Shown here piece by piece: positions 32,252 to 40,987 of a DNA stretch of 50,849 bases. The notes below the pieces were generated by a model. It did no database searches, had not been told where the DNA came from, and worked only from the letters and a program-made list of their open reading frames with translations. The position numbers were made by a program, and so were the translations under genes. The DNA comes from Magnetovibrio sp. (GTDB lineage Bacteria > Pseudomonadota > Alphaproteobacteria > Rhodospirillales > Magnetovibrionaceae): NCBI GenBank assembly GCA_028281525.1, contig JANQJR010000031.1, positions 1 through 50,849 on the forward strand, given 5' to 3'. Positions within the stretch are counted from its first letter, which is position 1; the number at the start of each line of letters is the position of its first letter.

Positions 32252-34162
32252 CTAGAAATACAAGAACTGGATGGCGCGGATCGTCATACGTTCCAAACGG
32301 CCCGGATAGTGCCACTTTTCCATGCGCACGTCGCCGGATCGGAATTCCTTGAAGAACCGGCCGTCCTTCAAATGCCAGAACACCGCATCCAGGTTCGGCG
32401 CGGGTTTGCGCCAGACCGCGCTGTTCTTCAGCTCTTCCAGATTCTTCTGTTCCATACTTCCATCGCTTGGGTTTTGCAGGTCGACTTTGGTGCTGCCATC
32501 TTCGTGCGTATAACGCGGTTTGCGCGGCGTAACCAGGATCAGTACGGACCTGGTATACGTCAGCGTGTTTTCCGAACCGAAGAGGTATTGGATCACCGGC
32601 AAATCCTGCAACAGCGGCACGCCGTCACGCAGGTTTTCGTCTTCCTTCTCACTCAAACCGCTGAGCACCAAGGTGTCACCGAACTTCATGCTGACATTGG
32701 CGGTAACCGTATTTTTGGTGGTCTGGGCGAAGTTGTTGAAGCCGGCGTTGGAAGACCGCCCTTCGATGAAGGCGCGCGCGGCGGTGACGTTCAGTTCGAC
32801 CGTATCCGTGCCATGGAACGTCGGCGTCACGTCGAGCTTAACGCCAACCGGCACGGACTGCACCGCACCTTGGCTGCCGGCCGAACCCGTCAGTTCGATA
32901 TGGAACACGGCGCCGGAGAAAAACTCGGACTTCTTACCGTGCAAAGCCACCAAGGTCGGGCGCGCTAGGACTTCGTTCTTGTCGTAGTTGTCGTTGAAAA
33001 TATTCAGCGAGTACGTCGCCGAAAGCGAAAACGACGGATTGATGGTGAAGGTCTTGGCGCGCGAATTCGCCGCATGCCAATTGACGGTGCGGGTGTCCGA
33101 CAGGCTCCAAAGCGTCCCGGACAAGGTTGAAGACAGACCGCTCAACAAGTTGACGCCCTTGGACGTGGCGGTGCGCTCTTCGGAACGGATGATCACCACA
33201 TCGACCAGCGCCATGCTTTGCGCCGTGGCTTTTTGAGACGCGGACGCGGAATCGCTGCTGTCGTCGCTGTCATCGGATGAATCGTCGTCGCTATCATCAT
33301 CACTATCATCGGGTGAAATACCTTCCGATGTGTCGTCGGAACCAAAAATGTCCGACGTGCTCTGCGCCTGGTGCAGCAACGGCCCGTTTTCCATATGGAA
33401 TTGCCGCCAGTCGTCGACGCGGTTCTTCAGATGCACTTTGCGGAACGGCGACGCCACGCTGCTTGCGGCGTCGAATACGGCCAGTTGCGCCTGGGCTTCG
33501 CCCGTGCGGCCCGCAGCGGCGTTGATCATCGCCGCATCATAAGCAATGGCGGGGTTGCCCGGGTCCAGCTTCGTGGCCTTGTCGATCGCGCTCAAGGCCG
33601 TGTCCAAATCCTGGGCGTAATAGGACGCCGTCGCCAATGCGCGCAGGATGTCGGGGTTGTCTTCGTCATAAAGCAGCGCGTAGGCAAAGGCGTCCTGGGC
33701 CTCTCGGTAACGCTGTTCGGCGAAACTGATGTGCCCCAACTGGTACGCCGCCCAGAAGTTAGACGGATCGTAGCGCAACGCCAGATCGTAACCAATTTTG
33801 GCCATATCCAACTGGCTGGAATCACCTTGAGCGGCCATCAGATGATAAGTCAACGCATTGAGAAAATGCAGGTTGGGATTCGCCGGTTCAAACTTGAGCG
33901 CGCGGTTGAAGGCTTTGGAGGCCGCCTGCAAGTCCTTGTCATCCAGAGCTTCGAGCCCGGCCCTGATCCACGGGTCGTTTAGCCGGTCGCTTTTCACGTC
34001 TTTGATCATGTCCGTGAAACTGACCTGTTCGACCTGCTCCACGCTGTTCAGTGATGTGGTGGCAAACAGCTTGTCGCCCAAATTACCCGTGGTGGCGTTA
34101 CAACCTGCTAACGCCCCGGCCAAAACCAACACAGGTAAGACCTTTACGGTGCGCTGAATCAT
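32252..34162 (-). CDS. TPR-containing lipoprotein secretin (type II/III secretion superfamily)
   Basis: A 636-residue outer-membrane protein. The N-terminus is a lipoprotein signal (LVLAGALAGC, Cys21). Several TPR-type helices follow (about residues 60-230, such as DKDLQAASKAFNRALKFEPANPNLHFL). Then comes an acidic Ser/Asp-rich linker (about 278-312) and the secretin core (about 320-590). The core has VDVVIIRSEERT, PVGVKLDVTPTF, the GDTLVLSGLSEKEDE beta-signal-type stretch and VPLLQDLPVIQYLFGSE. The usual N0/N1 ring domains are missing and seem replaced by TPRs. No ATPase, inner-membrane platform or pseudopilin genes are nearby, so it is an orphan secretin in a sensory operon. MSHA/Tad-type secretins are the nearest general relatives. 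Confidence 0.85.
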   Translation of the reverse strand: MIQRTVKVLPVLVLAGALAGCNATTGNLGDKLFATTSLNSVEQVEQVSFTDMIKDVKSDRLNDPWIRAGLEALDDKDLQAASKAFNRALKFEPANPNLHFLNALTYHLMAAQGDSSQLDMAKIGYDLALRYDPSNFWAAYQLGHISFAEQRYREAQDAFAYALLYDEDNPDILRALATASYYAQDLDTALSAIDKATKLDPGNPAIAYDAAMINAAAGRTGEAQAQLAVFDAASSVASPFRKVHLKNRVDDWRQFHMENGPLLHQAQSTSDIFGSDDTSEGISPDDSDDDSDDDSSDDSDDSSDSASASQKATAQSMALVDVVIIRSEERTATSKGVNLLSGLSSTLSGTLWSLSDTRTVNWHAANSRAKTFTINPSFSLSATYSLNIFNDNYDKNEVLARPTLVALHGKKSEFFSGAVFHIELTGSAGSQGAVQSVPVGVKLDVTPTFHGTDTVELNVTAARAFIEGRSSNAGFNNFAQTTKNTVTANVSMKFGDTLVLSGLSEKEDENLRDGVPLLQDLPVIQYLFGSENTLTYTRSVLILVTPRKPRYTHEDGSTKVDLQNPSDGSMEQKNLEELKNSAVWRKPAPNLDAVFWHLKDGRFFKEFRSGDVRMEKWHYPGRLERMTIRAIQFLYF

Positions 34163-34911
34163 TGACCCTCTCCTTCACGGCACGAAATAATCGTGCTTCC
34201 AATCTCATAAGGCGCCGCCCCCGGCACTTTCCCAAAAACGATAAAAAAATCTACTCGTTTGGGCTTTTCGCTCACAAGTCGCAAATGTGACTCTTTGGTC
34301 GCTTTGCGGCGTCACACTTCCATTTTTATGACGCCCTTGCGACCAAAGGTGTCGCATTTGTGTCTTTGGCTAGTCTCCCTTACACCCCGCCTCTGGTCAA
34401 TGACCTGGGTGTTTCCAGGATGTTTCTGACCTACAGTGCCGAAAAACAGCCCCGAAGCATCTGACACCGACACATACCGATTGGTTTCAATGCCACCGTG
34501 CCAAATATCCGTATGGATCCCTTTGGGAGCCGCTCTCATGGGTCTGACGACCGGTCATGGAGCCGTAACCGTACATCGCCATGGTTTAGTCGAACAGTTG
34601 ACCCGTTGGCGAGGCTCTTTATCGAACGTACCATTGCGTTTATCGATGCTGATACACCTGTTATCACCGGAAACAAATTTCGTAGTATTTCTAGGCACCT
34701 TCACTTTTAAACACATTGGTTTTTGTTCATAAGTACATCTGGAATCAAGAAGTTAACACCGAAATTGTCGATAGACGACATGGGCAAACGCCGGCCGAGC
34801 TATAGGGGTTCTTTTGCGTCATTTGTGCTGGGCAATTGATTCTTCTTCTGTTAGGGCCTTATCGCACGCGTCAATCTTGGATAACGCTCGCGACTGTCCG
34901 AAACGCAACTT
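34163..34911. other. Non-coding region upstream of secretin operon
   Basis: A 749-bp stretch with no supported gene between the secretin and Crp-type genes, both on the - strand. It includes a long imperfect inverted repeat (34282-34360) and a 15-bp dyad, TGTCG-ATAGA-CGACA (34766-34780). GTTTCTGAC near 34424 recurs twice upstream of the Crp-type gene (near 35786-35805). Short open frames (34312-34539, 34436-34732, 34498-34710) have no recognisable protein features. It probably carries the secretin operon promoter; a regulatory RNA is possible but not shown. Confidence 0.6.
34282..34360. repeat. Long interrupted inverted repeat before secretin operon
   Basis: Three arm segments are nested. 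CAAATG (34282-34287) matches CATTTG (34355-34360), TTTGGTCGC (34294-34302) matches GCGACCAAA (34339-34347), and GGCGTCA (34308-34314) matches TGACGCC (34329-34335), around a central loop. It also has TGTGAC (34286-34291) and GTCACA (34311-34316). It could be a DNA cruciform, a regulator site or the stem of a transcript starting 120-180 bp before the secretin gene. Confidence 0.7.
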
Positions 34912-35715
34912 CTATGTCGTTTTTTGCGATTGTGCTTCGCGTTGCAACCGCTCCGGATCCAGGAAAATCAGCACTTGGCCCCGGCGTTCGATGACTTTGT
35001 CGCGCATCAGCTTGCCGAATACACGAGCCACGGTCTGACGCGTGGTGCCAACGGTGTTGGCGATTTCCTGCTGCGTTGGCACGGGAAAGACCCTTGCGCG
35101 GCTTTTGTTCGTCGGATCGCTCATCGCGCGGTTGAGCAAATCCTCGCACACCCGCTGTTCGGCCGTCAGCAGGCACAGACTTTCGATCCGATCATAAGCG
35201 CGGCGAACCTTGGCGCTGATCCCGCGCATCACATCACGCGCGGCGTACTCGTACTTTAGGACCAGGGTGACAAAATCACGCTGGGATAGGCTGCACACCT
35301 GGCATGTGGACGTGGCGACGACATCCATGGGACACGGCTCAGAGTCCAGCGCACTTAATTCGCCGAACATATCCCCGGCGCCCAGGCTTTCGAAAATCAC
35401 GTTGCGCAGTTGGGTCGATGTATTCACCGCCAGGGCTGTGCCTGAGACCAGGAAATACACCCGCCCTTCATCACTGTCATAATTATGCAGGACCGTTCCA
35501 TTGGCGTGTGTCTCGCACGTGAACGTGGTTTTCACTTGCGCTTGGACATCCTCGGGCAGGGCGCGCAACAGGACGAACGTCTCCATGGCACGCTCTGCCG
35601 GGCTGGGACCTGCTTGCGCGCGAACCGACCGGTTCGTGCTCCAATATCTTCTGTGTCTCAGTGCGTGTGCCATCGTCTGGTCTTTGCTGAACGTTTGGTT
35701 TTGGGTCGCCATCAC
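34912..35715 (-). CDS. Crp/Fnr-family transcriptional regulator
   Basis: A 267-residue regulator. After an N-terminal extension of about 45 residues comes a cyclic-nucleotide-binding-type beta-roll (about 50-165; VYFLVSGTALAV, GAGDMFGELSALD) and a C-terminal HTH (about 210-255; PTQQEIANTVGTTRQTVARVFGKLM). The recognition helix reads TRQTVAR, nearer to Crp (SRETVGR) than to Fnr (E..SR), so it need not bind the TTGAT-type site before norC. There is no N-terminal Cys cluster, so an Fe-S oxygen sensor is unlikely. The ligand is unknown. It starts 194 bp from the divergent phnM1. Confidence 0.87.
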   Translation of the reverse strand: MMATQNQTFSKDQTMAHALRHRRYWSTNRSVRAQAGPSPAERAMETFVLLRALPEDVQAQVKTTFTCETHANGTVLHNYDSDEGRVYFLVSGTALAVNTSTQLRNVIFESLGAGDMFGELSALDSEPCPMDVVATSTCQVCSLSQRDFVTLVLKYEYAARDVMRGISAKVRRAYDRIESLCLLTAEQRVCEDLLNRAMSDPTNKSRARVFPVPTQQEIANTVGTTRQTVARVFGKLMRDKVIERRGQVLIFLDPERLQREAQSQKTT

Positions 35716-35909
35716 GACGGCCGAGGTCGTATCTGCGTCTTTCTCAACTTTCCCGCCACATGCTCCTCAGTGCAATGGCCGTGGTGTTTCTGACGTGTTT
35801 CTGATCTTGCAAGTCATTGTTTCAAAATGGTAACGCAGGCGTCACAGAAGCGTATCGCAAGCACAGTATGGAAAGGGGTTTCCGACCAATTCCACCCCCG
35901 GGCACAACC

Positions 35910-37049
35910 ATGACCGCTTTTTCCCTGACCAACGCGCGCATCGTTCTTGAAGATAATGTGATGACCGGATCGCTCACCGTCGAAGACGGTCGCATCACCG
36001 ACATCCGAGACAGCGCGGCGCATCACAAAGACGCCATCGATTTCGAAGGCGACTATCTGATCCCCGGCTTGATCGACGTGCACACCGACAATCTGGAAAA
36101 ACACATGGAGCCGCGTCCCGGCGTGGACTGGCCGGCCCTGCCGGGACTGTTTTCCCACGATGCGCAGATGATCGCAGGCGGCATCACAACGGTGTTGAAT
36201 GCTCTCAGTATCGGCTCGTTCCACGGTTCGAAACCGGGACGGCGTCACACATTGTTGCGCGCGGCAACTCTGCTAGCCGACGACAAGAACCGCCGCGACT
36301 TGCGCGCCGAGCACTTACTGCACCTGCGCTGCGAAGTGAGTTCGCCGGACGTGGTCGATGCACTTGAAGAATACATCGGTAACCCGCTGATCAAAATGAT
36401 TTCGGTGATGGATCACACCCCAGGCCAACGCCAGTGGCGCAACGTGGACAAGTGGCGCCAGTTCCACAGCAAGGACGGTTTGAGCGAGCAGCAAATGCTG
36501 GAACGCCTGGACGCCATGAAGGAAAACCAAGACCTGCACGCCAACCCCAACCGGGTCGAGGTGGTCAAACGCTGCCACCATCTGGGCGTGACGTTGGCGA
36601 GCCATGACGACACCACCTTGGAACACATCGCCGAAGCCCAAGCCGAAGGCATCCGGGTGAGCGAATTCCCCTGCACGCTGGACGCCGCTAAAGCCGCGCG
36701 CGACGCTGGCATGCTCACCGTGATGGGCGGACCCAACGTGGTGATGGGCGGCTCGCACTCTGGCAACGTCTCGGCGCTGGAGTTGGTTGAACACGACCTT
36801 CTGGACGGGCTGGCTTCGGATTATGTACCATCGAGCATGCTCAACGCCGCATTTCACTTGCCGGAACGCGCAGACATCACCCTGCCCCAGGCGATCCGCA
36901 CGGTCACCAGCGGACCTGCGGACATGCTGAACATGGCGGATCGCGGCCGCATCCAGGAAGGCCTGCGCGCCGATTTGTTGCGCGTACACACCACCAACGA
37001 CGCGCCCGTGGTCGTCACCGTCTGGCGGGAGGGCAAACGTGTCCACTGA
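35910..37049 (+). CDS. phnM: PhnM-type amidohydrolase (C-P lyase pathway), copy 1
   Basis: A 379-residue amidohydrolase like PhnM, which removes diphosphate from alpha-D-ribose 1-methylphosphonate 5-triphosphate ahead of C-P bond cleavage. The metal-binding motif is LIPGLIDVHTDNLEKHMEPRPGV, with later SHDDTT, GGSHSGNV and LASDYVPSS. The ATG at 35910 matches the family N-terminus; a start at 35868 is possible, and Shine-Dalgarno support is poor either way. The gene overlaps phnN by 11 bp. This copy is outside the main phnG-M operon, on the opposite strand. Confidence 0.87.
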   Translation: MTAFSLTNARIVLEDNVMTGSLTVEDGRITDIRDSAAHHKDAIDFEGDYLIPGLIDVHTDNLEKHMEPRPGVDWPALPGLFSHDAQMIAGGITTVLNALSIGSFHGSKPGRRHTLLRAATLLADDKNRRDLRAEHLLHLRCEVSSPDVVDALEEYIGNPLIKMISVMDHTPGQRQWRNVDKWRQFHSKDGLSEQQMLERLDAMKENQDLHANPNRVEVVKRCHHLGVTLASHDDTTLEHIAEAQAEGIRVSEFPCTLDAAKAARDAGMLTVMGGPNVVMGGSHSGNVSALELVEHDLLDGLASDYVPSSMLNAAFHLPERADITLPQAIRTVTSGPADMLNMADRGRIQEGLRADLLRVHTTNDAPVVVTVWREGKRVH

Positions 37050-37635
37050 TGCCCCAACCGCCCCAACGCGTCATGTCCTCACGCGGGGCACCTTGTTTTT
37101 GGTGGTCGGCCCCAGCGGCGCGGGCAAGGACAGCCTGATCGATGGCGCACGCCAAATGCTCGCCAACGACGAACACTACGTCTTCCCCCGACGTTACATC
37201 ACCCGCCCCGCGGACGCGGGCGGCGAGGAGCATATCCCCGTCAGCGAAGACATGTTCGAAACCATGTTGGAGCGCGGCGATATGGTCTTGGAATGGCGCG
37301 CGCACAGACTGCGCTATGGCGTGCCCGTGGCGGTCGCCCAACATCTGGAACGGGGTCGCAACGTGATCTTGAACGTGTCGCGCACCGTGGTGGATGACGC
37401 GCGTCAAAACTTAAGCCCGGTCCAAGTGCTTTATATCACCGTCGACGAAGACACCCTGGCGGAGCGCCTCCGGGCGCGGGGGCGAGAAAGCGCCGCCGAC
37501 ATCAAGCGTCGGGTGGAGCGGGCCAAGGAATACCTGATCACCGGAGACGATGTGGTGATGGTCGACAACAGCGGCGCATTGGAAACGTCTATTTCTTCTT
37601 TTGTCGCGGCCATCTCGTCTTCGGCAGCCGGTTGA
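37039..37635 (+). CDS. phnN: Ribose 1,5-bisphosphate phosphokinase PhnN
   Basis: A 198-residue P-loop kinase, GTLFLVVGPSGAGKDSLIDGARQ, followed by YVFPRRYITRPADAGGEEH, the guanylate-kinase-like lid region. PhnN makes PRPP from ribose 1,5-bisphosphate, the sugar product of the C-P lyase pathway. Translation starts at a GTG inside the end of phnM1, so the two are coupled. Its last 47 bp overlap the 3' end of the convergent DUF1045 gene, an unusual arrangement that may have antisense consequences. Confidence 0.93.
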   Translation: MSTDAPTAPTRHVLTRGTLFLVVGPSGAGKDSLIDGARQMLANDEHYVFPRRYITRPADAGGEEHIPVSEDMFETMLERGDMVLEWRAHRLRYGVPVAVAQHLERGRNVILNVSRTVVDDARQNLSPVQVLYITVDEDTLAERLRARGRESAADIKRRVERAKEYLITGDDVVMVDNSGALETSISSFVAAISSSAAG

Positions 37636-38320
37636 ACGCGTAACACTTCACCATCTCAAAGGGTTCGTCCGGTCCGTTCTGCTTGAACAACGTGATGTCC
37701 AAGACCTTGACCTTCTTGCCGGCGATCTTCTTGGCGTGCGGTTCCAGTTCCGCCATCACGGCTTTTCGCTCTTTGCCCTTGAGCCGTTCGCTCAAGGTCA
37801 TATGAAAGCGGTACTCATCCAACACATAGGGATAGCCCCACTTTTCCAGCATCTTCTTTTGTTTGTCGGTTAAGTCGGCTTTGAGGCGCTTTTCCAGCTC
37901 CTTTTTGCCGGGCGCTTTGCGGAAGTGATCGAATTCCTTCACGCAGTCGGCGGCGAGCTTATCGAGTGCCTTGCACTTTTTCGCAGGACGCAATGCGATG
38001 AAGCCATCCAACTCCGCCAGTTCCAACCCCGGAATGGTGAACGGTTCACGCGCGGCGGCGAAGGCTTCCAAGGCTTCGTCGAGCATTCCCAGGTCGTGGC
38101 CTTTCGACAACCGGAACGGCGGCTTCAAGGTTGCGTGAAAACCGTAATGTGCCGCCTGTTTGGTGATTTCGGCCACGCGTTTCTCGCTCAGATCCTTGAC
38201 CTTGAGACGTTTCAAATCGTCGCCGTTGACGCTGTCGCGGCCCAGCCAACGCGAACCGAACAGCCACAGTCTGCTTTCCGGTTCCGGGGAAAAATAGATG
38301 GCGTAGCGTGTATCGGCCAT
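37589..38320 (-). CDS. DUF1045 phosphonate-associated 2H-phosphoesterase-like protein
   Basis: A 243-residue protein of the DUF1045 family that is tied to phosphonate operons. It has two H-x-T-L motifs (HATLKPPFRL and HMTLSERL), as in 2H phosphoesterases such as cyclic nucleotide phosphodiesterases. No phnP gene is in the window. This protein is a plausible functional substitute, opening the ribose 1,2-cyclic phosphate intermediate, but that is inference. It follows phnM2 by 24 bp, as the last gene of the phnG-M2 operon. Its Lys/Arg-rich C-terminus is coded on the strand opposite the end of phnN. Confidence 0.88.
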   Translation of the reverse strand: MADTRYAIYFSPEPESRLWLFGSRWLGRDSVNGDDLKRLKVKDLSEKRVAEITKQAAHYGFHATLKPPFRLSKGHDLGMLDEALEAFAAAREPFTIPGLELAELDGFIALRPAKKCKALDKLAADCVKEFDHFRKAPGKKELEKRLKADLTDKQKKMLEKWGYPYVLDEYRFHMTLSERLKGKERKAVMAELEPHAKKIAGKKVKVLDITLFKQNGPDEPFEMVKCYAFNRLPKTRWPRQKKK

Positions 38321-38344
38321 GGTGTATCACCCAAAGTCACAGAC

Positions 38345-39487
38345 TCAGTATACACGACCGCCTGCACACCACACTTCGTTCACCACCGGCATGTCTTCGG
38401 TCATGCGCACACGCACCAAATCGGCGCGCTTGCCGGGCTTGATTTCACCGCGATCGTTCAATCCCGCGGCATCCGCCGGGTTGATCGTCGCCGTGGCCAC
38501 GGCCTGGGGCAGGGAAATCCCTTCGATCTGTTGGTGCATGGTGAAAATGCCCTGGAGAATCGAGCCCGGGAAATAATCCGATGACAGAATGTCCATTGCC
38601 CCCTTCGCGGCCAATTCTCGCGCGGAAATGTTACCGGAGTGTGATTGTCCGCGCACCATATTGGGCGCACCCATCAGCACGTGCAGACCCTTCCCTCGGG
38701 CCGCCACGGCGGCTTCCTCGGTGGTGGGGAATTCGCTGATGCTCACCCCATTGTCCAGCGCTTCATCCACATGCGCGGCGGTGGCGTCGTCGTGGCTCGC
38801 CATCGGCAGGTTGTGATCGCGACACATGGACACGATGGCGTCGCGGTGTTTGGCGCTGTAGGTCTCGGAAATGTGCATATGGCATTGGATGAACTCATCC
38901 ATCTTCCGATCCGAGAAGTGATACTTGCCCTGATAGTATTCCCGGTACTTATCGATGTTGGTGAACTGGCGCTGACCCGGCGCATGATCCATCAGCGACA
39001 CCAACTTGACCAACGGGTTTTCGATGAACGGCGAGAACAGGTCGACCACCGTCTCGAAGCTCAACTCGCAACGCATGTGCAGATAATGGTCCGCGCGCAA
39101 CAAACCCTGCTTCTTAGCTTTCACCACGGTTTCCGACATATCCTTGAGCTGGGTCAGGCGCGTCGAGCTGTGCATGATGTCGCCCACCGCCAAAGCGTCG
39201 AACACGGTGGTGATGCCCGCACCCACAACCTGGACGTCGTGGGCCACGGCGGCGGGGATGGACGGCCACTTCACGCCCGGGCGCGGGGCAAAGTTTTTTT
39301 CCATGTTGTCGGTGTGCAGCTCGATTAGGCCGGGAATCAGATAATCCCCTTTCATGTCTTCGGCACCGGGCAGGGACGTATTCCCCCGTTCGATCGAAAC
39401 GATGCGGCCGTGATCGACTTCGACCGTACCCATAACGACTTCGTCACGGGTTACGACGCGGGCATTGGTCAAGATCAACTTACTCAT
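38345..39487 (-). CDS. phnM: PhnM-type amidohydrolase of the main C-P lyase operon, copy 2
   Basis: A 380-residue PhnM. It keeps [64 protein letters not shown] and [12 protein letters not shown] with LSSDYFPGS, and is the copy most like the E. coli enzyme. It follows phnL with an ATGA overlap (39484-39487), the classical operon position. Thus it is the most likely main diphosphatase acting on the triphosphate intermediate; the other two copies are more diverged. Confidence 0.95.
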   Translation of the reverse strand: MSKLILTNARVVTRDEVVMGTVEVDHGRIVSIERGNTSLPGAEDMKGDYLIPGLIELHTDNMEKNFAPRPGVKWPSIPAAVAHDVQVVGAGITTVFDALAVGDIMHSSTRLTQLKDMSETVVKAKKQGLLRADHYLHMRCELSFETVVDLFSPFIENPLVKLVSLMDHAPGQRQFTNIDKYREYYQGKYHFSDRKMDEFIQCHMHISETYSAKHRDAIVSMCRDHNLPMASHDDATAAHVDEALDNGVSISEFPTTEEAAVAARGKGLHVLMGAPNMVRGQSHSGNISARELAAKGAMDILSSDYFPGSILQGIFTMHQQIEGISLPQAVATATINPADAAGLNDRGEIKPGKRADLVRVRMTEDMPVVNEVWCAGGRVY

Positions 39488-40191
39488 GCCGCTTTCTCCA
39501 TGGGTTTGATCTCAAACAAACGGGTGCCGACTTGATTGCGCACGTCTTCATCGTGGAAAATACCGACAATGGCCGCGCCCCGGCCGGTGGCCTCCTGGAT
39601 CATCGCCGTGACCGTTGCGCGGTTCTGGGCGTCGAGCGATGCGGTCGGCTCATCCAGCAACAAAATCGGATAATCGGAGATGAACCCACGCGCGATGTTG
39701 ACACGCTGCTGCTCGCCGCCTGAAAACGTCGCGGGCGCGAGCGACCAAAGCTTTTCCGGCACGCGAAGACGGTTCAGCAGTTCACCGGCGCGTTCGCAGG
39801 CCGCTGTTTCATCTTCACCCCGGACGATCAGCGGTTCGGCGACGATATCCAAGGCCGCCACGCGCGGGATGGCGCGCAGGAACTGCGACACATAGCCCAT
39901 GGTGTCCTTGCGCACGGAGAGGATTTTTTGCGGCTTGGCCCGCGACATATCCACCCACGCGCCTGCATGGCTCACGCGGATTGTGCCCTCGCCCACCAAA
40001 TAGTTGCCGTAAAGTGCACGCATGAGGGTCGATTTGCCCGCGCCGCTGGGACCGTGCAGGACCACGCACTCGCCCGCGTTGACGGTCAAATCCAAGCCTT
40101 CGAACACGGATATTTCCTGGCCGCCCTGGTTGTGCAGAACGAACGTTTTCCCTAAATCTTCGGCGATGATCATCGGGGTGTCAGAGTTCAT
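39484..40191 (-). CDS. phnL: C-P lyase ABC-type ATPase PhnL
   Basis: A 235-residue ABC ATPase. Walker A is GPSGAGKS, the signature is [15 protein letters not shown], and Walker B is [11 protein letters not shown]. The length and the [18 protein letters not shown] start are typical of PhnL. It is not a membrane transporter; with PhnK it acts on the soluble C-P lyase core. The ATG at 40191, after GAGGAT, is chosen; the frame is open further upstream only by chance across the end of phnK. It begins 8 bp after phnK. Confidence 0.95.
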   Translation of the reverse strand: MNSDTPMIIAEDLGKTFVLHNQGGQEISVFEGLDLTVNAGECVVLHGPSGAGKSTLMRALYGNYLVGEGTIRVSHAGAWVDMSRAKPQKILSVRKDTMGYVSQFLRAIPRVAALDIVAEPLIVRGEDETAACERAGELLNRLRVPEKLWSLAPATFSGGEQQRVNIARGFISDYPILLLDEPTASLDAQNRATVTAMIQEATGRGAAIVGIFHDEDVRNQVGTRLFEIKPMEKAA

Positions 40192-40199
40192 CTCTATCC

Positions 40200-40979
40200 T
40201 CACGGCTGCAAAATCGAAGACACCAGAAGCTGGGTGTAGGCGTGTTGCGGATCGTCCAGAACCTGATCGGTCAGGCCCTGCTCCACCACATGGCCGCCCT
40301 TCATCACCATCAAGCGGTGTGCCAGCAAACGCGCCACCGCCAGATCGTGGGTGACGACGACGGCGCTGAGCCCCAACCGCGTCACCAAACCGCGCAGCAA
40401 ATCGAGCAGGCGCGCCTGGACCGACACGTCCAAGCCGCCGGTGGGTTCGTCCATGAACACCAGACGCGGATTGGTCACCAGATTGCGCGCAATTTGCAGA
40501 CGCTGTTGCATACCGCCGGAAAAGGTGCTGGGCAGATGGTCGATACGGCCTGTGTCGATTTCGACCTTTTCCAACCAGTCGCATGCTTCCTGACGGATAT
40601 CGCCGTAATGGCGCGCACCCACCGCCATCAGGCGTTCACCGACATTGGCGCCGGCGCTGACGCCCAACCGCAAACCATCGCGCGGATTTTGGCGCACCAA
40701 CCCCCAATCGGTGCGCATCAGCAGGCGGCGTTCCGATTCCGTCATTTCGAAAATGTTGCGCGGGCCTTCGGCGCGGGTGTCGTAGATGACCTTGCCCCGG
40801 CTCGGCTCCAGCTGCGCAGACAGGCAGTTGAGCAGCGTGGTCTTGCCGGAACCCGACTCGCCCACGATGCCGAGGACTTCGCCCGGCCACAGATCGAAGG
40901 ACACATCCGTGCAGCCGATGGTCTCGCCGTAATCCTTGCCCACGTTCTGAACGCTCAGAAGCGGTGTATCTTGGCTCAT
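40200..40979 (-). CDS. phnK: C-P lyase ABC-type ATPase PhnK
   Basis: A 259-residue ABC ATPase. Walker A is GESGSGKTT, the signature is [15 protein letters not shown], and Walker B is [14 protein letters not shown]. In the known complex PhnK binds the PhnJ face of the PhnGHIJ core. The ATG at 40979 follows a GAGTGAG stretch; an open frame extending to 41081 overlaps phnJ and is rejected. It is 8 bp after phnJ. The closeness to nickel/peptide transporter ATPases is usual for this family. Confidence 0.95.
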   Translation of the reverse strand: MSQDTPLLSVQNVGKDYGETIGCTDVSFDLWPGEVLGIVGESGSGKTTLLNCLSAQLEPSRGKVIYDTRAEGPRNIFEMTESERRLLMRTDWGLVRQNPRDGLRLGVSAGANVGERLMAVGARHYGDIRQEACDWLEKVEIDTGRIDHLPSTFSGGMQQRLQIARNLVTNPRLVFMDEPTGGLDVSVQARLLDLLRGLVTRLGLSAVVVTHDLAVARLLAHRLMVMKGGHVVEQGLTDQVLDDPQHAYTQLLVSSILQP

Positions 40980-40987
40980 GATTTTTC

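Noticed and set aside
33240-33330. Short tandem repeat or CRISPR-like tract
   Set aside because: The repeated tcatcatcgtcg-like pattern encodes the Ser/Asp-rich linker of the secretin in frame; there are no spacers or cas genes.
34312-34732. Small genes in the 34163-34911 gap
   Set aside because: Frames at 34312-34539, 34436-34732 and 34498-34710 lack Shine-Dalgarno sites and protein features and overlap the inverted repeat.
36315-37046. 243-residue - strand frame across phnM1
   Set aside because: Antisense shadow of phnM1 with no domain or start signal.
40192-40584. N-terminal extension of phnL to 366 residues
   Set aside because: The extension is Arg/Gly-rich antisense-like sequence inside phnK; the real ATG at 40191 has a GAGGAT Shine-Dalgarno.
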